64,000 nt of DNA from an uncultured Pelagibacteraceae bacterium (lineage in GTDB: Bacteria > Pseudomonadota > Alphaproteobacteria > Pelagibacterales > Pelagibacteraceae), in NCBI GenBank assembly GCA_902609685.1, contig CACLSR010000003.1, positions 1 to 64,000 of the forward strand, in the 5' to 3' direction. The notes beneath the pieces were generated by a model. It worked only from the letters and a program-made list of their open reading frames with translations. It was not told the origin of the DNA and searched no databases. This document shows, piece after piece, positions 12,502 to 20,971 of this stretch (position 1 is its first letter; every line of letters begins with the position of its first letter). A program made the position numbers and the translations under genes.

Positions 12502-14268
12502 TTAAACTAAAGCTTTACCTTTGCCAGTGATTTTATTTTCCTCTTTTTCACTTGGTCCTAATATCATTTGGTTATGTGGTTTTCCTGAGGGAATCATTGG
12601 AAAACAATTTTCATTCGGATCTACTCGACAATCAAAAATAACAGGACCATCAAACTCCACCATTTCTCTAATTTTTTCATCTAATTCATCTGGTTTTTCA
12701 GCTTTTATACCTTTGCAACCATAGGCCTCAGCCATTTTTATAAAATCAGGCAAAGCCTCTGTATAACTTTCAGAATAATTTTTCTCATGTAATAATTCTT
12801 GCCATTGCCTTACCATTCCCATGTATTGATTATTCAAAATAAAAATTTTAATAGGTAGATTGTATTGAACTGCTGTTGACATCTCTTGCATTGTCATTAA
12901 AACTGAAGCTTCACCTGCAATATCAATTACTAATTTTTTTGGATGAGCTATTTGAACGCCAACTGCAGCAGGTAATCCATACCCCATAGTTCCAAGCCCT
13001 CCAGAAGTCATCCAACGATTTGGTTTATTAAATTTATAATGTTGGGCTGCCCACATTTGATGCTGACCCACCTCAGTCGTAACGAAAGTATCTTTGTGTT
13101 TCGTAAGTTCGTATAATCTTTGTACTGCATGTTGAGGTTTTATGGTCTCATCGCTATTTTTGAAATGAAGAGAATTTTTGGTTCGCCATTTTTGTATTTG
13201 TTCCCACCATTTTGCAATTTGTTGCTTATTTGATTTTTTCAAATCTAAATTTTTTTTCTTGAGGGTTTTAGTAATTCCTTTTAAGACCTCCTTAACATCA
13301 CCAACTAACGCTAAATCAACTTTAATAATTTTATTTATTGATGAAGGATCAATATCGATGTGAACTTTTTTTGACTTTGGAGAGAACTCATCAATTTTAC
13401 CTGTTATTCTGTCATCAAATCTGGCGCCAATGTTTATTAATAAATCACAATCATGCATTGCGTTGTTGGCTTCATAAGTTCCGTGCATTCCAAGCATCCC
13501 TAAAAATTGATTATCATCTCCTGGATACGCACCTAAACCTTGCAACGTAGAAGTGATTGGAAAGCCTGTAAGCTCAACAAGCTCTCTTAGAACATTGCTC
13601 GCCTCTGGTCCAGAGTTTATAACTCCGCCGCCAGAATAAATGATAGGTTTTTTTGATTTATTCATTAAACTAATCAAAGTATCAATGTCCTTTTGCGAAA
13701 AATGATTCAATGATTTTCCGTTAAGTCTTTTTTCAACTTTAGGTTTTGAATAACCTATTTTAGCAAACTGGATATCTTTGGGTATATCAACTAAAACTGG
13801 TCCAGGTCTTCCTGTAGTTGCAACTCTAAAAGCCTCATGAAGAGTTTTTGATAAATCTTTAATATCTTTGACTAACCAATTATGTTTTGTGCATGGTCTT
13901 GTGATACCTGTTGTATCACATTCTTGAAATGCATCTGTTCCAATTAAATGTGTTGGCACCTGTCCTGATATACATACTAGTGGAACAGAGTCCATGTAAG
14001 CATCTGTTAATGCGGTAACAACATTGGTTGCGCCAGGTCCAGAAGTTACAAGTACAACACCAGGTTTGCCTGATGATCTTGCATAACCTTCTGCAGCATG
14101 ACCTGCACCTTGTTCATGTCTAACTAAGATATGTTTGATGGTATTATGGTTTTTTAATTCATCATAAATGGGTAATACTGCACCACCTGGATAACCAAAA
14201 ATAAAATCCACTTCTTGATCTTCAAGACATTTGAATACAATTTCAGCACCTGTATATAATTTAGACAT
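12502..14268 (-). CDS. ilvB: Acetolactate synthase large (catalytic) subunit
   Basis: A 588-residue thiamine-diphosphate enzyme condensing two pyruvates, or pyruvate with 2-ketobutyrate. The N-terminal PYR domain has the catalytic Glu52 in HEQGAGHAAEGYARSSG; the C-terminal PP domain has GEAS where GDGS/GDAS is more usual, followed by LNNQYMGMVRQWQ. Glu for the metal-binding Asp is conservative, and I recall it in other alphaproteobacterial copies. It is the first gene of the ilv run; the 53-nt gap to miaA contains a possible promoter. Confidence 0.95.
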   Translation of the reverse strand: MSKLYTGAEIVFKCLEDQEVDFIFGYPGGAVLPIYDELKNHNTIKHILVRHEQGAGHAAEGYARSSGKPGVVLVTSGPGATNVVTALTDAYMDSVPLVCISGQVPTHLIGTDAFQECDTTGITRPCTKHNWLVKDIKDLSKTLHEAFRVATTGRPGPVLVDIPKDIQFAKIGYSKPKVEKRLNGKSLNHFSQKDIDTLISLMNKSKKPIIYSGGGVINSGPEASNVLRELVELTGFPITSTLQGLGAYPGDDNQFLGMLGMHGTYEANNAMHDCDLLINIGARFDDRITGKIDEFSPKSKKVHIDIDPSSINKIIKVDLALVGDVKEVLKGITKTLKKKNLDLKKSNKQQIAKWWEQIQKWRTKNSLHFKNSDETIKPQHAVQRLYELTKHKDTFVTTEVGQHQMWAAQHYKFNKPNRWMTSGGLGTMGYGLPAAVGVQIAHPKKLVIDIAGEASVLMTMQEMSTAVQYNLPIKIFILNNQYMGMVRQWQELLHEKNYSESYTEALPDFIKMAEAYGCKGIKAEKPDELDEKIREMVEFDGPVIFDCRVDPNENCFPMIPSGKPHNQMILGPSEKEENKITGKGKALV

Positions 14269-14274
14269 TCATCC

Positions 14275-14304
14275 AATCTAGCTGAAGTTGTGCTAATTGG
14301 TCAA
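14275..14304 (-). promoter_or_regulatory. Possible promoter of ilvBHC-leuA
   Basis: Read on the minus strand, TTGACC (14304-14299) and TAGATT (14280-14275) are separated by 18 nt in the gap between miaA and ilvB. The implied transcription start is within a base or two of the ilvB ATG, so the message would be leaderless or nearly so. The -35 is good and the -10 moderate; the call is by inspection only. Confidence 0.3.
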
Positions 14305-14321
14305 GAATTACTACGTGATAT

Positions 14322-15230
14322 CTAAATCTTTTTTAAAAATTTATTTAGATCCTCTGACTTTATTTTGTTCCAATCCATCATATTGCCTCTGCCCCAAGTA
14401 GATTGTCTCTTTGCATATTGCCTAGTCTTTATTGATATTTTCTCAATTACCTCTGATATCTCAATTTTTTTCTTAAGATATTCTTTAATTTCGGCAATTC
14501 CGATCGCCTTAGAGGCAGTTTTTACTTTTGGAACCTTTAATTTTATAAATTTTTTTACCTCTGAAATTGCTCCATTTTTAATCATATATTCTGTTCGATC
14601 CTCAATTCTCTTGATTAACTCAGTTCTTGGATAATCGATATAAATTTTAAAAAAATCGTCCTTTTCATAATCTGATCGTGTATTTTTAAACCAATCGTAA
14701 ATTGATCTTTTTGTAAATGATTTTACTTCATAAGCTCGAATTACTCTTTGAGTGTCTGTGGATTTGATAAAATTTTTCGATATCGGGTCTAATTTTACTA
14801 ATTCTGAAAAGAACTTTTTTGCTCCAATTTTTTTATGTAACAACCTTATTTTTGATCTTAATCGAGTTGGAATATTTGGAATATTTACTAAACCCTCTAT
14901 TATTGCTTTAAAATATAAACCTGTACCACCAACAAGAATAGGCGTCTTATTTTTTTTTTTAATATTAAGAATTTTTTTATTAACTAATTTTAACCAATCT
15001 CCTGAGGAAAAATTTTTTTTTACACTTTGAAATCCATATAAATGATGCTTAATATTCTTGTAATCTTTTAGAAGAGGTCTCGCAGATAAAATTTTCAATT
15101 CTTTATATACTTGCATACTATCAGCATTAATGATCTCACCCTTAATTTTTTTAGCAAGTTTAATTGCAAAATTTGACTTACCTGATGCGGTTGGACCATA
15201 AATTAAAATAATTTTGGATTTCAAATCCAT
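14322..15230 (-). CDS. miaA: tRNA dimethylallyltransferase
   Basis: Transfers a dimethylallyl group from DMAPP to A37 of tRNAs reading UNN codons. The 302-residue protein has the P-loop GPTASGKS at 12-19, the downstream ADSMQVYKEL substrate motif and VGGTGLYFKAIIEGL. Length agrees with the family. The isoprenoid donor pathway genes dxs and ispA are elsewhere in this window. It starts 4 nt before the degP stop and probably reads from the hflK promoter as the last gene of that run. Confidence 0.95.
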   Translation of the reverse strand: MDLKSKIILIYGPTASGKSNFAIKLAKKIKGEIINADSMQVYKELKILSARPLLKDYKNIKHHLYGFQSVKKNFSSGDWLKLVNKKILNIKKKNKTPILVGGTGLYFKAIIEGLVNIPNIPTRLRSKIRLLHKKIGAKKFFSELVKLDPISKNFIKSTDTQRVIRAYEVKSFTKRSIYDWFKNTRSDYEKDDFFKIYIDYPRTELIKRIEDRTEYMIKNGAISEVKKFIKLKVPKVKTASKAIGIAEIKEYLKKKIEISEVIEKISIKTRQYAKRQSTWGRGNMMDWNKIKSEDLNKFLKKI

Positions 15231-15233
15231 TAA

Positions 15234-16637
15234 TTAATCTAATTTAACGCCGATATATCGTCTTTGATTTTGGCTATTATAGATAACTAATAAAATAGTT
15301 TTTTGATTACTACTTAAGACTTGTTTCACTATTTGGTTTAAATCATTTATATTTCTTATTTTTTTCTTTTGAGCTTCTAAAATGATACTATTTACTTCAA
15401 CAGAACTTAATAAAGGACTATCATTTGCAATTTTAGTAACAACTAGTCCAGATGTTTGATTAGGTAAGTTTCTTGATTTTATATCTTCTTTATTAACCTG
15501 CCTCACAGTTATTTTTAAATCTTTAATCTCTGTTTCTTTCGGACTCTCTGCTTTTTCTGAAACTTTGAAATCTTCTGAGGTTTCTAATCTTCCAAGTGTA
15601 ACAATTTTAACAATTTCTTTTTTATCTCTCCAAATTTTTACTTCTACTTTTTTCCCAACTGCAGTTCTTGCAACAATCATAGGAAGTTCCTTCATCTGAT
15701 TTATTTTTTCTCCATTAAATTCTAAAATAATGTCGCCAGCTTTTACACCTGCTTTAGCAGATGGACTGTTCTCTGCAACACTTGCAACTAATGCCCCACG
15801 AGGTTTATCTAATTTTTCAACTTCAGCAATTTCTTTAGTAACATCTTGAATTCTTACACCTAACCAACCACGTTTTGTTTCTCCAAATTCTATTAATTGA
15901 TCAATAACTATCTTTGCACTATTCGAAGGAATTGAAAAACCAATTCCAATTGAACCATTTCTTCCAAGGATAGCAGTATTGATTCCAATCACATCTCCAT
16001 TCATATCAAATAATGGACCACCAGAGTTTCCTTGATTGATTGATGCATCAGTTTGAATATAATCTTCGTACCTAGATAAACCTATTGATCTATTTCTTGC
16101 AGAAATAATTCCAGATGTTACAGTTCCGCCAAGTCCAAAGGGATTACCAATTGCTATTACCCAGTCACCTATTCTTGCTTTATCAGAGTCACCAAATTTA
16201 ACTGGTTTGAATTTTTCATTTGTTTCTAGTTGAAGTACCGCGATATCTGATAATGGGTCAGCACCCAAAACTTTGGCTTTAATTTCTTTGTCACCTACTC
16301 TTATGATAATATCATCTGCATCTTGAATAACGTGATTGTTTGTAACGACAATCCCTTTTTCATCTATAATAAATCCTGATCCTAAAGCTGCTGATGGTCT
16401 TTCTTGTGGTGTTCCAAATTCTTTAAACATATCCTCAAATGGTGAACCTGGAGGAAATTGAAAAGGGAAAGGATTGGTTTGTGTTTTGACCATTGTAGTT
16501 GTTGAGATATTAACCACAGATGGCATCAATTTTTTTGCTAAATCAGCAAAAGAACTAGGATGGTTTTGAGCAAACGATTTTAATTGAGGACCTATAATCA
16601 AAATAATCGCTATAAATAATGTATTTATTCTAATCAT
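15234..16637 (-). CDS. degP: DegP/DegQ (HtrA) periplasmic serine protease
   Basis: A 467-residue protease with a signal peptide (about 1-23, ending near SFAQ), a trypsin-like domain with catalytic His102 (TNNHVI), Asp131 (PLSDIAVLQ) and Ser205 (GNSGGPLFD), then two PDZ domains (about 250-345 and 370-465). It degrades or refolds misfolded envelope proteins. Placement directly after the DUF2065 gene and hflKC is the common alphaproteobacterial and gammaproteobacterial order and ties it to membrane protein quality control. The second PDZ is divergent. Whether it is DegP or DegQ cannot be decided from sequence. Confidence 0.93.
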   Translation of the reverse strand: MIRINTLFIAIILIIGPQLKSFAQNHPSSFADLAKKLMPSVVNISTTTMVKTQTNPFPFQFPPGSPFEDMFKEFGTPQERPSAALGSGFIIDEKGIVVTNNHVIQDADDIIIRVGDKEIKAKVLGADPLSDIAVLQLETNEKFKPVKFGDSDKARIGDWVIAIGNPFGLGGTVTSGIISARNRSIGLSRYEDYIQTDASINQGNSGGPLFDMNGDVIGINTAILGRNGSIGIGFSIPSNSAKIVIDQLIEFGETKRGWLGVRIQDVTKEIAEVEKLDKPRGALVASVAENSPSAKAGVKAGDIILEFNGEKINQMKELPMIVARTAVGKKVEVKIWRDKKEIVKIVTLGRLETSEDFKVSEKAESPKETEIKDLKITVRQVNKEDIKSRNLPNQTSGLVVTKIANDSPLLSSVEVNSIILEAQKKKIRNINDLNQIVKQVLSSNQKTILLVIYNSQNQRRYIGVKLD

Positions 16638-16638
16638 T

Positions 16639-16824
16639 TTAGTTCTTCATATAATAAATAATTATAAAACCTAATACTGCAAAGATTAATCCACCTGATC
16701 TGAGTTGACTATCTTTTATAAGCTCTAATTTTTTTAACATACTTTTCATTTTTGATGGAAATATGGCATATAAAATTCCCTCAATAAATAAGAATAGACC
16801 AAAGGCGATGATCAATTCTTTCAT
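16639..16824 (-). CDS. DUF2065 (YjeT-like) small membrane protein
   Basis: A 61-residue protein with two membrane segments: MKELIIAFGLFLFIEGILYA and a second ending GGLIFAVLGFIIIYYMKN. Between them is the family's short basic stretch FPSKMKSMLKKL with a following RSGG. This matches DUF2065, whose genes commonly sit between hflC and degP/degQ, exactly as here (7 nt after hflC, 1 nt before degP). Function is unknown; a small accessory of the HflKC-FtsH complex is an inference from neighbourhood only. Confidence 0.85.
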   Translation of the reverse strand: MKELIIAFGLFLFIEGILYAIFPSKMKSMLKKLELIKDSQLRSGGLIFAVLGFIIIYYMKN

Positions 16825-16831
16825 GAATAGT

Positions 16832-17701
16832 TTATTGTGAATTTGGTTTTATATTTCCAAAAAATTTAAAGAACTCACTATCAGGAGATAATATTAATGA
16901 AGTCTCTCCACCAATTAAAGCTTTTTCGTAAGCCTGCATAGCTCTGTAAAAAGCAAAGAATTCTGGATCTTGGCCAAAAGCGTTGGCGAAAATATTATTT
17001 CTTTTTCCATCGCCTTCTCCTTTCATGATCTCAGATTTTTTTTGTGCATCTGCTAAAATAACCGTTACTTCTTTATCAGCAGTCGATGTTATCGTGACCG
17101 CCATTTCAGCACCTTTTGCTCTAAACTCTTTTGCTTCTCTTTCCCTCTCTGTTTGCATTCTTCTAAAGATCGCATCACTATTTGCTTGAGGAAGATCAGC
17201 ACGTTTAATTCTTACATCTACAATTTCTATACCAAAGTTTTGTGCTTCATTGTTTACACCTTCTTGAATTAAAGCCATTTGTTTTGTTCTATCCTCTGAT
17301 AAAAGTGTTTGTAGTTCTTGCTGACCTAATACGTTCCTTATTCTTGAATTGATAATTGTTGCCAATCTAGATCTTGCAACTCTTTCATTTCCAACTGAGA
17401 TATAAAACTTAAGAGGATCTACAATTTGAAATCTTGCAAAAGCATCAACAATTAATCTTTTTTGATCTGATGCAATCACCTCCTCAGGTGGTGTGTCTAA
17501 ATTTAAAATTCGTTTATCAAGAAATACGACGTTTTGAATAAATGGTAATTTAAAGTTCAAACCAGGCTTTAAAATTATTCTTTTTGGATCACCAAATTGA
17601 AGTACAATTGCTTGATTAACTTCTTTAACAATAAATATCGAAAAGAATAATGTTGCTGCAATAAAAACAGCTAATCCAGCTATAATTTTTCCTGCTTTCA
17701 T
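16832..17701 (-). CDS. hflC: HflC, SPFH-domain modulator of FtsH
   Basis: A 289-residue SPFH/band-7 protein with one N-terminal membrane helix (about 5-27), the conserved FKLPFIQNVVFLDKRILNLD region and an Ala/Glu/Lys-rich coiled coil with DPEFFAFYRAMQAYEKAL near the C terminus. Together with HflK it forms a cage around FtsH in the inner membrane and limits its proteolysis. FtsH itself is encoded at 44499-46400 in this window, apart from this operon. The start is 1 nt after the hflK stop. Confidence 0.94.
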   Translation of the reverse strand: MKAGKIIAGLAVFIAATLFFSIFIVKEVNQAIVLQFGDPKRIILKPGLNFKLPFIQNVVFLDKRILNLDTPPEEVIASDQKRLIVDAFARFQIVDPLKFYISVGNERVARSRLATIINSRIRNVLGQQELQTLLSEDRTKQMALIQEGVNNEAQNFGIEIVDVRIKRADLPQANSDAIFRRMQTEREREAKEFRAKGAEMAVTITSTADKEVTVILADAQKKSEIMKGEGDGKRNNIFANAFGQDPEFFAFYRAMQAYEKALIGGETSLILSPDSEFFKFFGNIKPNSQ

Positions 17702-17702
17702 C

Positions 17703-18812
17703 TTAATTTGTCACTTTCTTTTTTAATTCTGGTAATGGTAAATATGGAACAACACCTGAACCAGCATTTTTCTCAATAATTACTTTATCTATATCAGCTA
17801 ATACTTTTTCCATCGTTTCTAAATACATTCTTTCTTGAGTAACAGATTTTGCTTTTTTATACTCATTATAAATAGCTAAGAACCTACTTGCCTCACCCTC
17901 TGCTTTGGCTACCACTTCTTTTTTATAAGCTTCTGCAGCTTGTAAAATTTTTGCAGCTTCCCCTCGTGCTCTTGGGATTACATCATTAGCATACGCCTCA
18001 GCTTCATTTTTTGATCTTTCCATGTCAGCTCTTGCAGCTTGCACGTCTCGAAACGCATCAATTACTTGATCGGGTGGATCTGCTTTTTGCGTTTGAACTT
18101 GAGTGATTTGAATTCCTGATGTGTATTCATCTAAGATTTTTTGGATTATTTCTTGTGTATCTGTTTCTATTAAAGATCTTCCCTCAGTAAGAATAGGCTG
18201 AATATCAGATCTTGCGATTACTTCTCTCATTGCTGTTTCGGCTGCAGCTTTAACTGTTCCTTCTGGATCTTGAATCTTAAATAAAAAATTACCCGCATCT
18301 TTAATTACCCAAAAAACTGAAAAATCTATATTTACAATATTTTCATCACCAGTAAGCATTAAACTTTCTTGAGGAACATCTGCTACACCACCTGCTGCTG
18401 AAGAGAAACCACTATCTCTCTCTGACCTAAAACCAATATCGATCCTGTTAACTTTTGTTACTTTTGGTGTTAAAACAGATTCTACTGGGAAAGGAATATG
18501 ATAATTTAAACCCGGTTGAGTTGTTTTAACAAATTTTCCAAATCTTAAAACAACACCTTGTTCATCGGGAAGCACTCTATATAGACCACTTGCTAACCAG
18601 ACAAATCCTAAAATAATTAAAACTAAGATAGCTTGTTTTCCTCCAGATGAACTTCCACCTGGTAAAAATTTTTTAATTTTTTCTTGAAACTCTTTAATGA
18701 TTTTATCTACATCTGGTGGTCTTGGGCCTCTTCCAGAGCCATTGCCACTTCCACCTCCACCTGGGGGTGATCCCCAAGGACTACCGCCTCTTTGTTGAAA
18801 ATCATCTGACAT
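17703..18812 (-). CDS. hflK: HflK, SPFH-domain modulator of FtsH
   Basis: A 369-residue partner of HflC. The first 35 residues are a Gly/Pro/Ser-rich cytoplasmic tail (WGSPPGGGGSGNGSGRGPRPP), followed by a membrane helix (about 62-82), the SPFH domain (RVLPDEQGVVLRFGKFVKTTQPGL) and a long coiled coil. The glycine-rich head is typical of HflK and distinguishes it from HflC. It is the first gene of the minus-strand hfl-deg-mia run; only 50 nt separates it from the divergent mrp start, so both promoters must lie in that gap or within coding sequence. Confidence 0.94.
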   Translation of the reverse strand: MSDDFQQRGGSPWGSPPGGGGSGNGSGRGPRPPDVDKIIKEFQEKIKKFLPGGSSSGGKQAILVLIILGFVWLASGLYRVLPDEQGVVLRFGKFVKTTQPGLNYHIPFPVESVLTPKVTKVNRIDIGFRSERDSGFSSAAGGVADVPQESLMLTGDENIVNIDFSVFWVIKDAGNFLFKIQDPEGTVKAAAETAMREVIARSDIQPILTEGRSLIETDTQEIIQKILDEYTSGIQITQVQTQKADPPDQVIDAFRDVQAARADMERSKNEAEAYANDVIPRARGEAAKILQAAEAYKKEVVAKAEGEASRFLAIYNEYKKAKSVTQERMYLETMEKVLADIDKVIIEKNAGSGVVPYLPLPELKKKVTN

Positions 18813-18862
18813 AGACTATCTATATAGTGTCTAATTTGACAAAAACAAGCTAAGATCAAATA

Positions 18863-19687
18863 ATGCCAGATAAAAAGCCAGAACTAAGTGCCGCAACGCG
18901 CAAAGATAATGGGCGAAAGGTATTTACAAAAAATCCTATTATTGGAACAAAATTTACTATTGCTATTTCAAGTGCAAAAGGAGGGGTTGGAAAGTCAACT
19001 TTTGCAACTAACCTTGCAATAGCATTAAAGCATATTGGATGCAAAGTTGGCTTGTTAGATGCAGATATTTATGGACCTTCGATTCCAAAAATGTTTGGGA
19101 TAACTGAAAAACCAAAAAGTGATGGCCAAAAATTAGATCCTGTAATTAAGTATGATATTCAATGTATGTCTATCGGTTTTCTTACTGATCAACAAACTCC
19201 AATGATTTGGAGAGGTCCAATGGTTACCAGTGCCATTAGAACTTTTACCCAAAAAGTTAATTGGAAAGATTTAGACTTTATAATTGTAGATATGCCTCCT
19301 GGCACAGGAGATACACAATTAACTTTCTCACAAGAAATTAAAATAGATGGAGCAATCATAGTTTCCACACCTCAAGAAGTAGCTTTGTTAGATGTAAAAA
19401 GAGGAATTAAAATGTTTGATAAACTAGGGGTAAAAATTTTAGGACTTGTTGATAATATGAGCTACTTCATTGGCGACGATAATAAAAAATATAAAATATT
19501 TGGTGAAGGTGGAGTTCGTAAAACTGCAAAAGAATTCAATAAAGAATTTTTGGGTGAAATACCAATTAATTCTGAAATAGGAAAATCAAGTGATAATGGA
19601 AAACCAATAGTTGAAGAAGATCCAAATAGTGAAATTTCAAAAATTTTTATAGATTTTGCTAATAAAATTAAATCAACTTATCTATAA
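18863..19687 (+). CDS. mrp: Mrp/ApbC-family P-loop ATPase, Fe-S cluster carrier
   Basis: A 274-residue MinD-type ATPase with a deviant Walker A KGGVGKS at 39-45, the [13 protein letters not shown] switch region and [16 protein letters not shown]. It loads and transfers Fe-S clusters in the cytoplasm. It lacks the N-terminal MIP18/DUF59 domain of longer Mrp proteins, beginning only about 35 residues before the P-loop, which may reflect genome streamlining. The Cys-x-x-Cys of some homologues is not evident. Its end overlaps the convergent thyX stop by 20 bp. Confidence 0.9.
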   Translation: MPDKKPELSAATRKDNGRKVFTKNPIIGTKFTIAISSAKGGVGKSTFATNLAIALKHIGCKVGLLDADIYGPSIPKMFGITEKPKSDGQKLDPVIKYDIQCMSIGFLTDQQTPMIWRGPMVTSAIRTFTQKVNWKDLDFIIVDMPPGTGDTQLTFSQEIKIDGAIIVSTPQEVALLDVKRGIKMFDKLGVKILGLVDNMSYFIGDDNKKYKIFGEGGVRKTAKEFNKEFLGEIPINSEIGKSSDNGKPIVEEDPNSEISKIFIDFANKIKSTYL

Positions 19688-20615
19688 GATTAAAAGCCTC
19701 CATTAACTCATTCCATTCCCTTTTCGACAAACCGGAACTTTCTAAGGTGACATCTTCACCTTTAATTAATTTTTGAATAACAACATTTCCTTTGGCAGAA
19801 ACTTCTGTGCCACCCACTCTATAATCCATAAAAGCTTCATAGGTTGTTGGTACCCACTTCTTTACTGTGTCCAGCATAATGTCAGCATAAACTCTAATTT
19901 CATATTGAGCATGATGATCTGCTCTCAGTCTTAAAAAATTCATTAAATTTAAAAGATCTGTTTTCCAGTACCATTGTGTATAAGTATTTAGTGTTAAATT
20001 CATTCTAGCAAGCTCTCTGGCTAAACCTTTTTTATTATCATCTATTGTTGATCCATCAAATCTTTCGTTAAGCATGGTTTCATAATTTGAATATGTTCTT
20101 TCTGCATCATTTTTCAAAAGTTCTAAGACCTCTTTTGCTTGAGTTCCCTCAAGTATGTCTCCTCTTCCTTGTCTATTACTTGTTGATTGAGCTGCTAAAT
20201 TATCAGAGGTTGGTAAATAAAATTCTTTATCGAGAATAGAGTATCTTGCTGAATACTCATTAACATTAGCTGTTCTATGTCTTATCCATTGTCTTGCAAT
20301 GAAAATTGGTAATTTGATGTGATATTTAATTTCACACATCTCAAATGGTGTACTATGCCAATGTCGCATCAAATATTTTATCAGCCCAGCATCAGTTGAT
20401 ACCTGTTTAGTTCCTTTTCCATAAGAAACTCTTGCAGCTTGAACAATAGATGTATCGTCACCCATATAATCAACTACCCTTACAAAGCCATGATCTAAAG
20501 CTGGTATTGCTTCATAAAGAATATTTTCCAGCTCTGAGGCTACAACTCTTTTTGTTTTATTATTTTGAGACTGCTGATTCTTAATTTCCGCAGATTGTTC
20601 TTTGGTTAATTTCAT
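19668..20615 (-). CDS. thyX: Flavin-dependent thymidylate synthase ThyX
   Basis: Makes dTMP from dUMP with methylene-THF and FAD. The 315-residue protein shows the ThyX signature in the form [15 protein letters not shown] at about 112-126 and [20 protein letters not shown] upstream. I start it at the ATG at 20615. A longer open frame runs to 20738, but its extra 41 residues are the antisense of the ssrA acceptor piece and are not ThyX-like. No canonical ThyA is in the window. The last 20 bp overlap the end of mrp tail to tail. Confidence 0.95.
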   Translation of the reverse strand: MKLTKEQSAEIKNQQSQNNKTKRVVASELENILYEAIPALDHGFVRVVDYMGDDTSIVQAARVSYGKGTKQVSTDAGLIKYLMRHWHSTPFEMCEIKYHIKLPIFIARQWIRHRTANVNEYSARYSILDKEFYLPTSDNLAAQSTSNRQGRGDILEGTQAKEVLELLKNDAERTYSNYETMLNERFDGSTIDDNKKGLARELARMNLTLNTYTQWYWKTDLLNLMNFLRLRADHHAQYEIRVYADIMLDTVKKWVPTTYEAFMDYRVGGTEVSAKGNVVIQKLIKGEDVTLESSGLSKREWNELMEAFNLIDKLI

Positions 20616-20623
20616 GATTGTTA

Positions 20624-20651
20624 TTGAATCTCTTGCAAATCCTTTTATATT
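20624..20651 (+). promoter_or_regulatory. Probable ssrA promoter
   Basis: TTGAAT (20624-20629) and TATATT (20646-20651) are 16 nt apart on the plus strand. The expected start, about 7 nt downstream, falls on the first base pair of the hairpin that opens the acceptor piece at 20657. The agreement of promoter and RNA start supports both calls. Confidence 0.5.
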
Positions 20652-20656
20652 AATAA

Positions 20657-20925
20657 AGTTGGTTTTCCAACTATGACGATAAACGAATTTCGTAATAACC
20701 ATTGCGGACGTGGGGGCAGTACCCACCACCTCCACCAATTACAACTTATGGGGGTGAACTAGATTCGACGAGTGACTAAAGGCTATTCTTTCGTTCGGAA
20801 TTGTTCCTCCGTAAAGGGCTAATTTATAAATGCTAACGAAAGTTACGCAATTGCTGCTTAATTAACTTTGTTAATTGAGTAAACGGGGTTTGGGGCACCT
20901 GGCAACAGAACGCCCCTAATAAACT
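20657..20925 (+). ncRNA. ssrA: tmRNA, alphaproteobacterial permuted two-piece type
   Basis: The gene is circularly permuted: the acceptor piece comes first and ends in CCACCA at 20737, the coding piece begins GGGGGTGAACTAGATTCGAC at 20750. The acceptor stem is fully paired between the two (GGGGGTG at 20750-20756 with CACCTCC at 20727-20733), and the T stem GTGGG/CCCAC (20710-20726) closes a 7-nt loop. A hairpin AGTTGG-TTTT-CCAACT marks the probable 5' end. The coding piece ends with GGGGC...GCCCC (20892-20916) around ACCTGGCAACAGAA. The short loop 20738-20749 would be removed to give two RNAs. It rescues stalled ribosomes. Exact ends are estimates. Confidence 0.9.
20832..20861 (+). other. tmRNA degradation-tag reading frame
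   Basis: Within the coding piece, GCT at 20832 opens a nine-codon frame ending in TAA at 20859-20861, reading ANESYAIAA. The terminal hydrophobic-Ala-Ala matches protease-recognised tags and the Ala resume codon is standard. The tag is shorter than the 12-14 residue tags of Caulobacter or E. coli. Resume position is inferred, not proven. Confidence 0.75.
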
Positions 20926-20971
20926 AAAAATTTTAATACATCTTCACTTCAACTTATTTTCAAAGCAAAAA

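Noticed and set aside
20616..20738. 41-residue N-terminal extension of thyX
   Set aside because: It is the antisense of the ssrA acceptor piece and is followed by the recognisable ThyX start at 20615.
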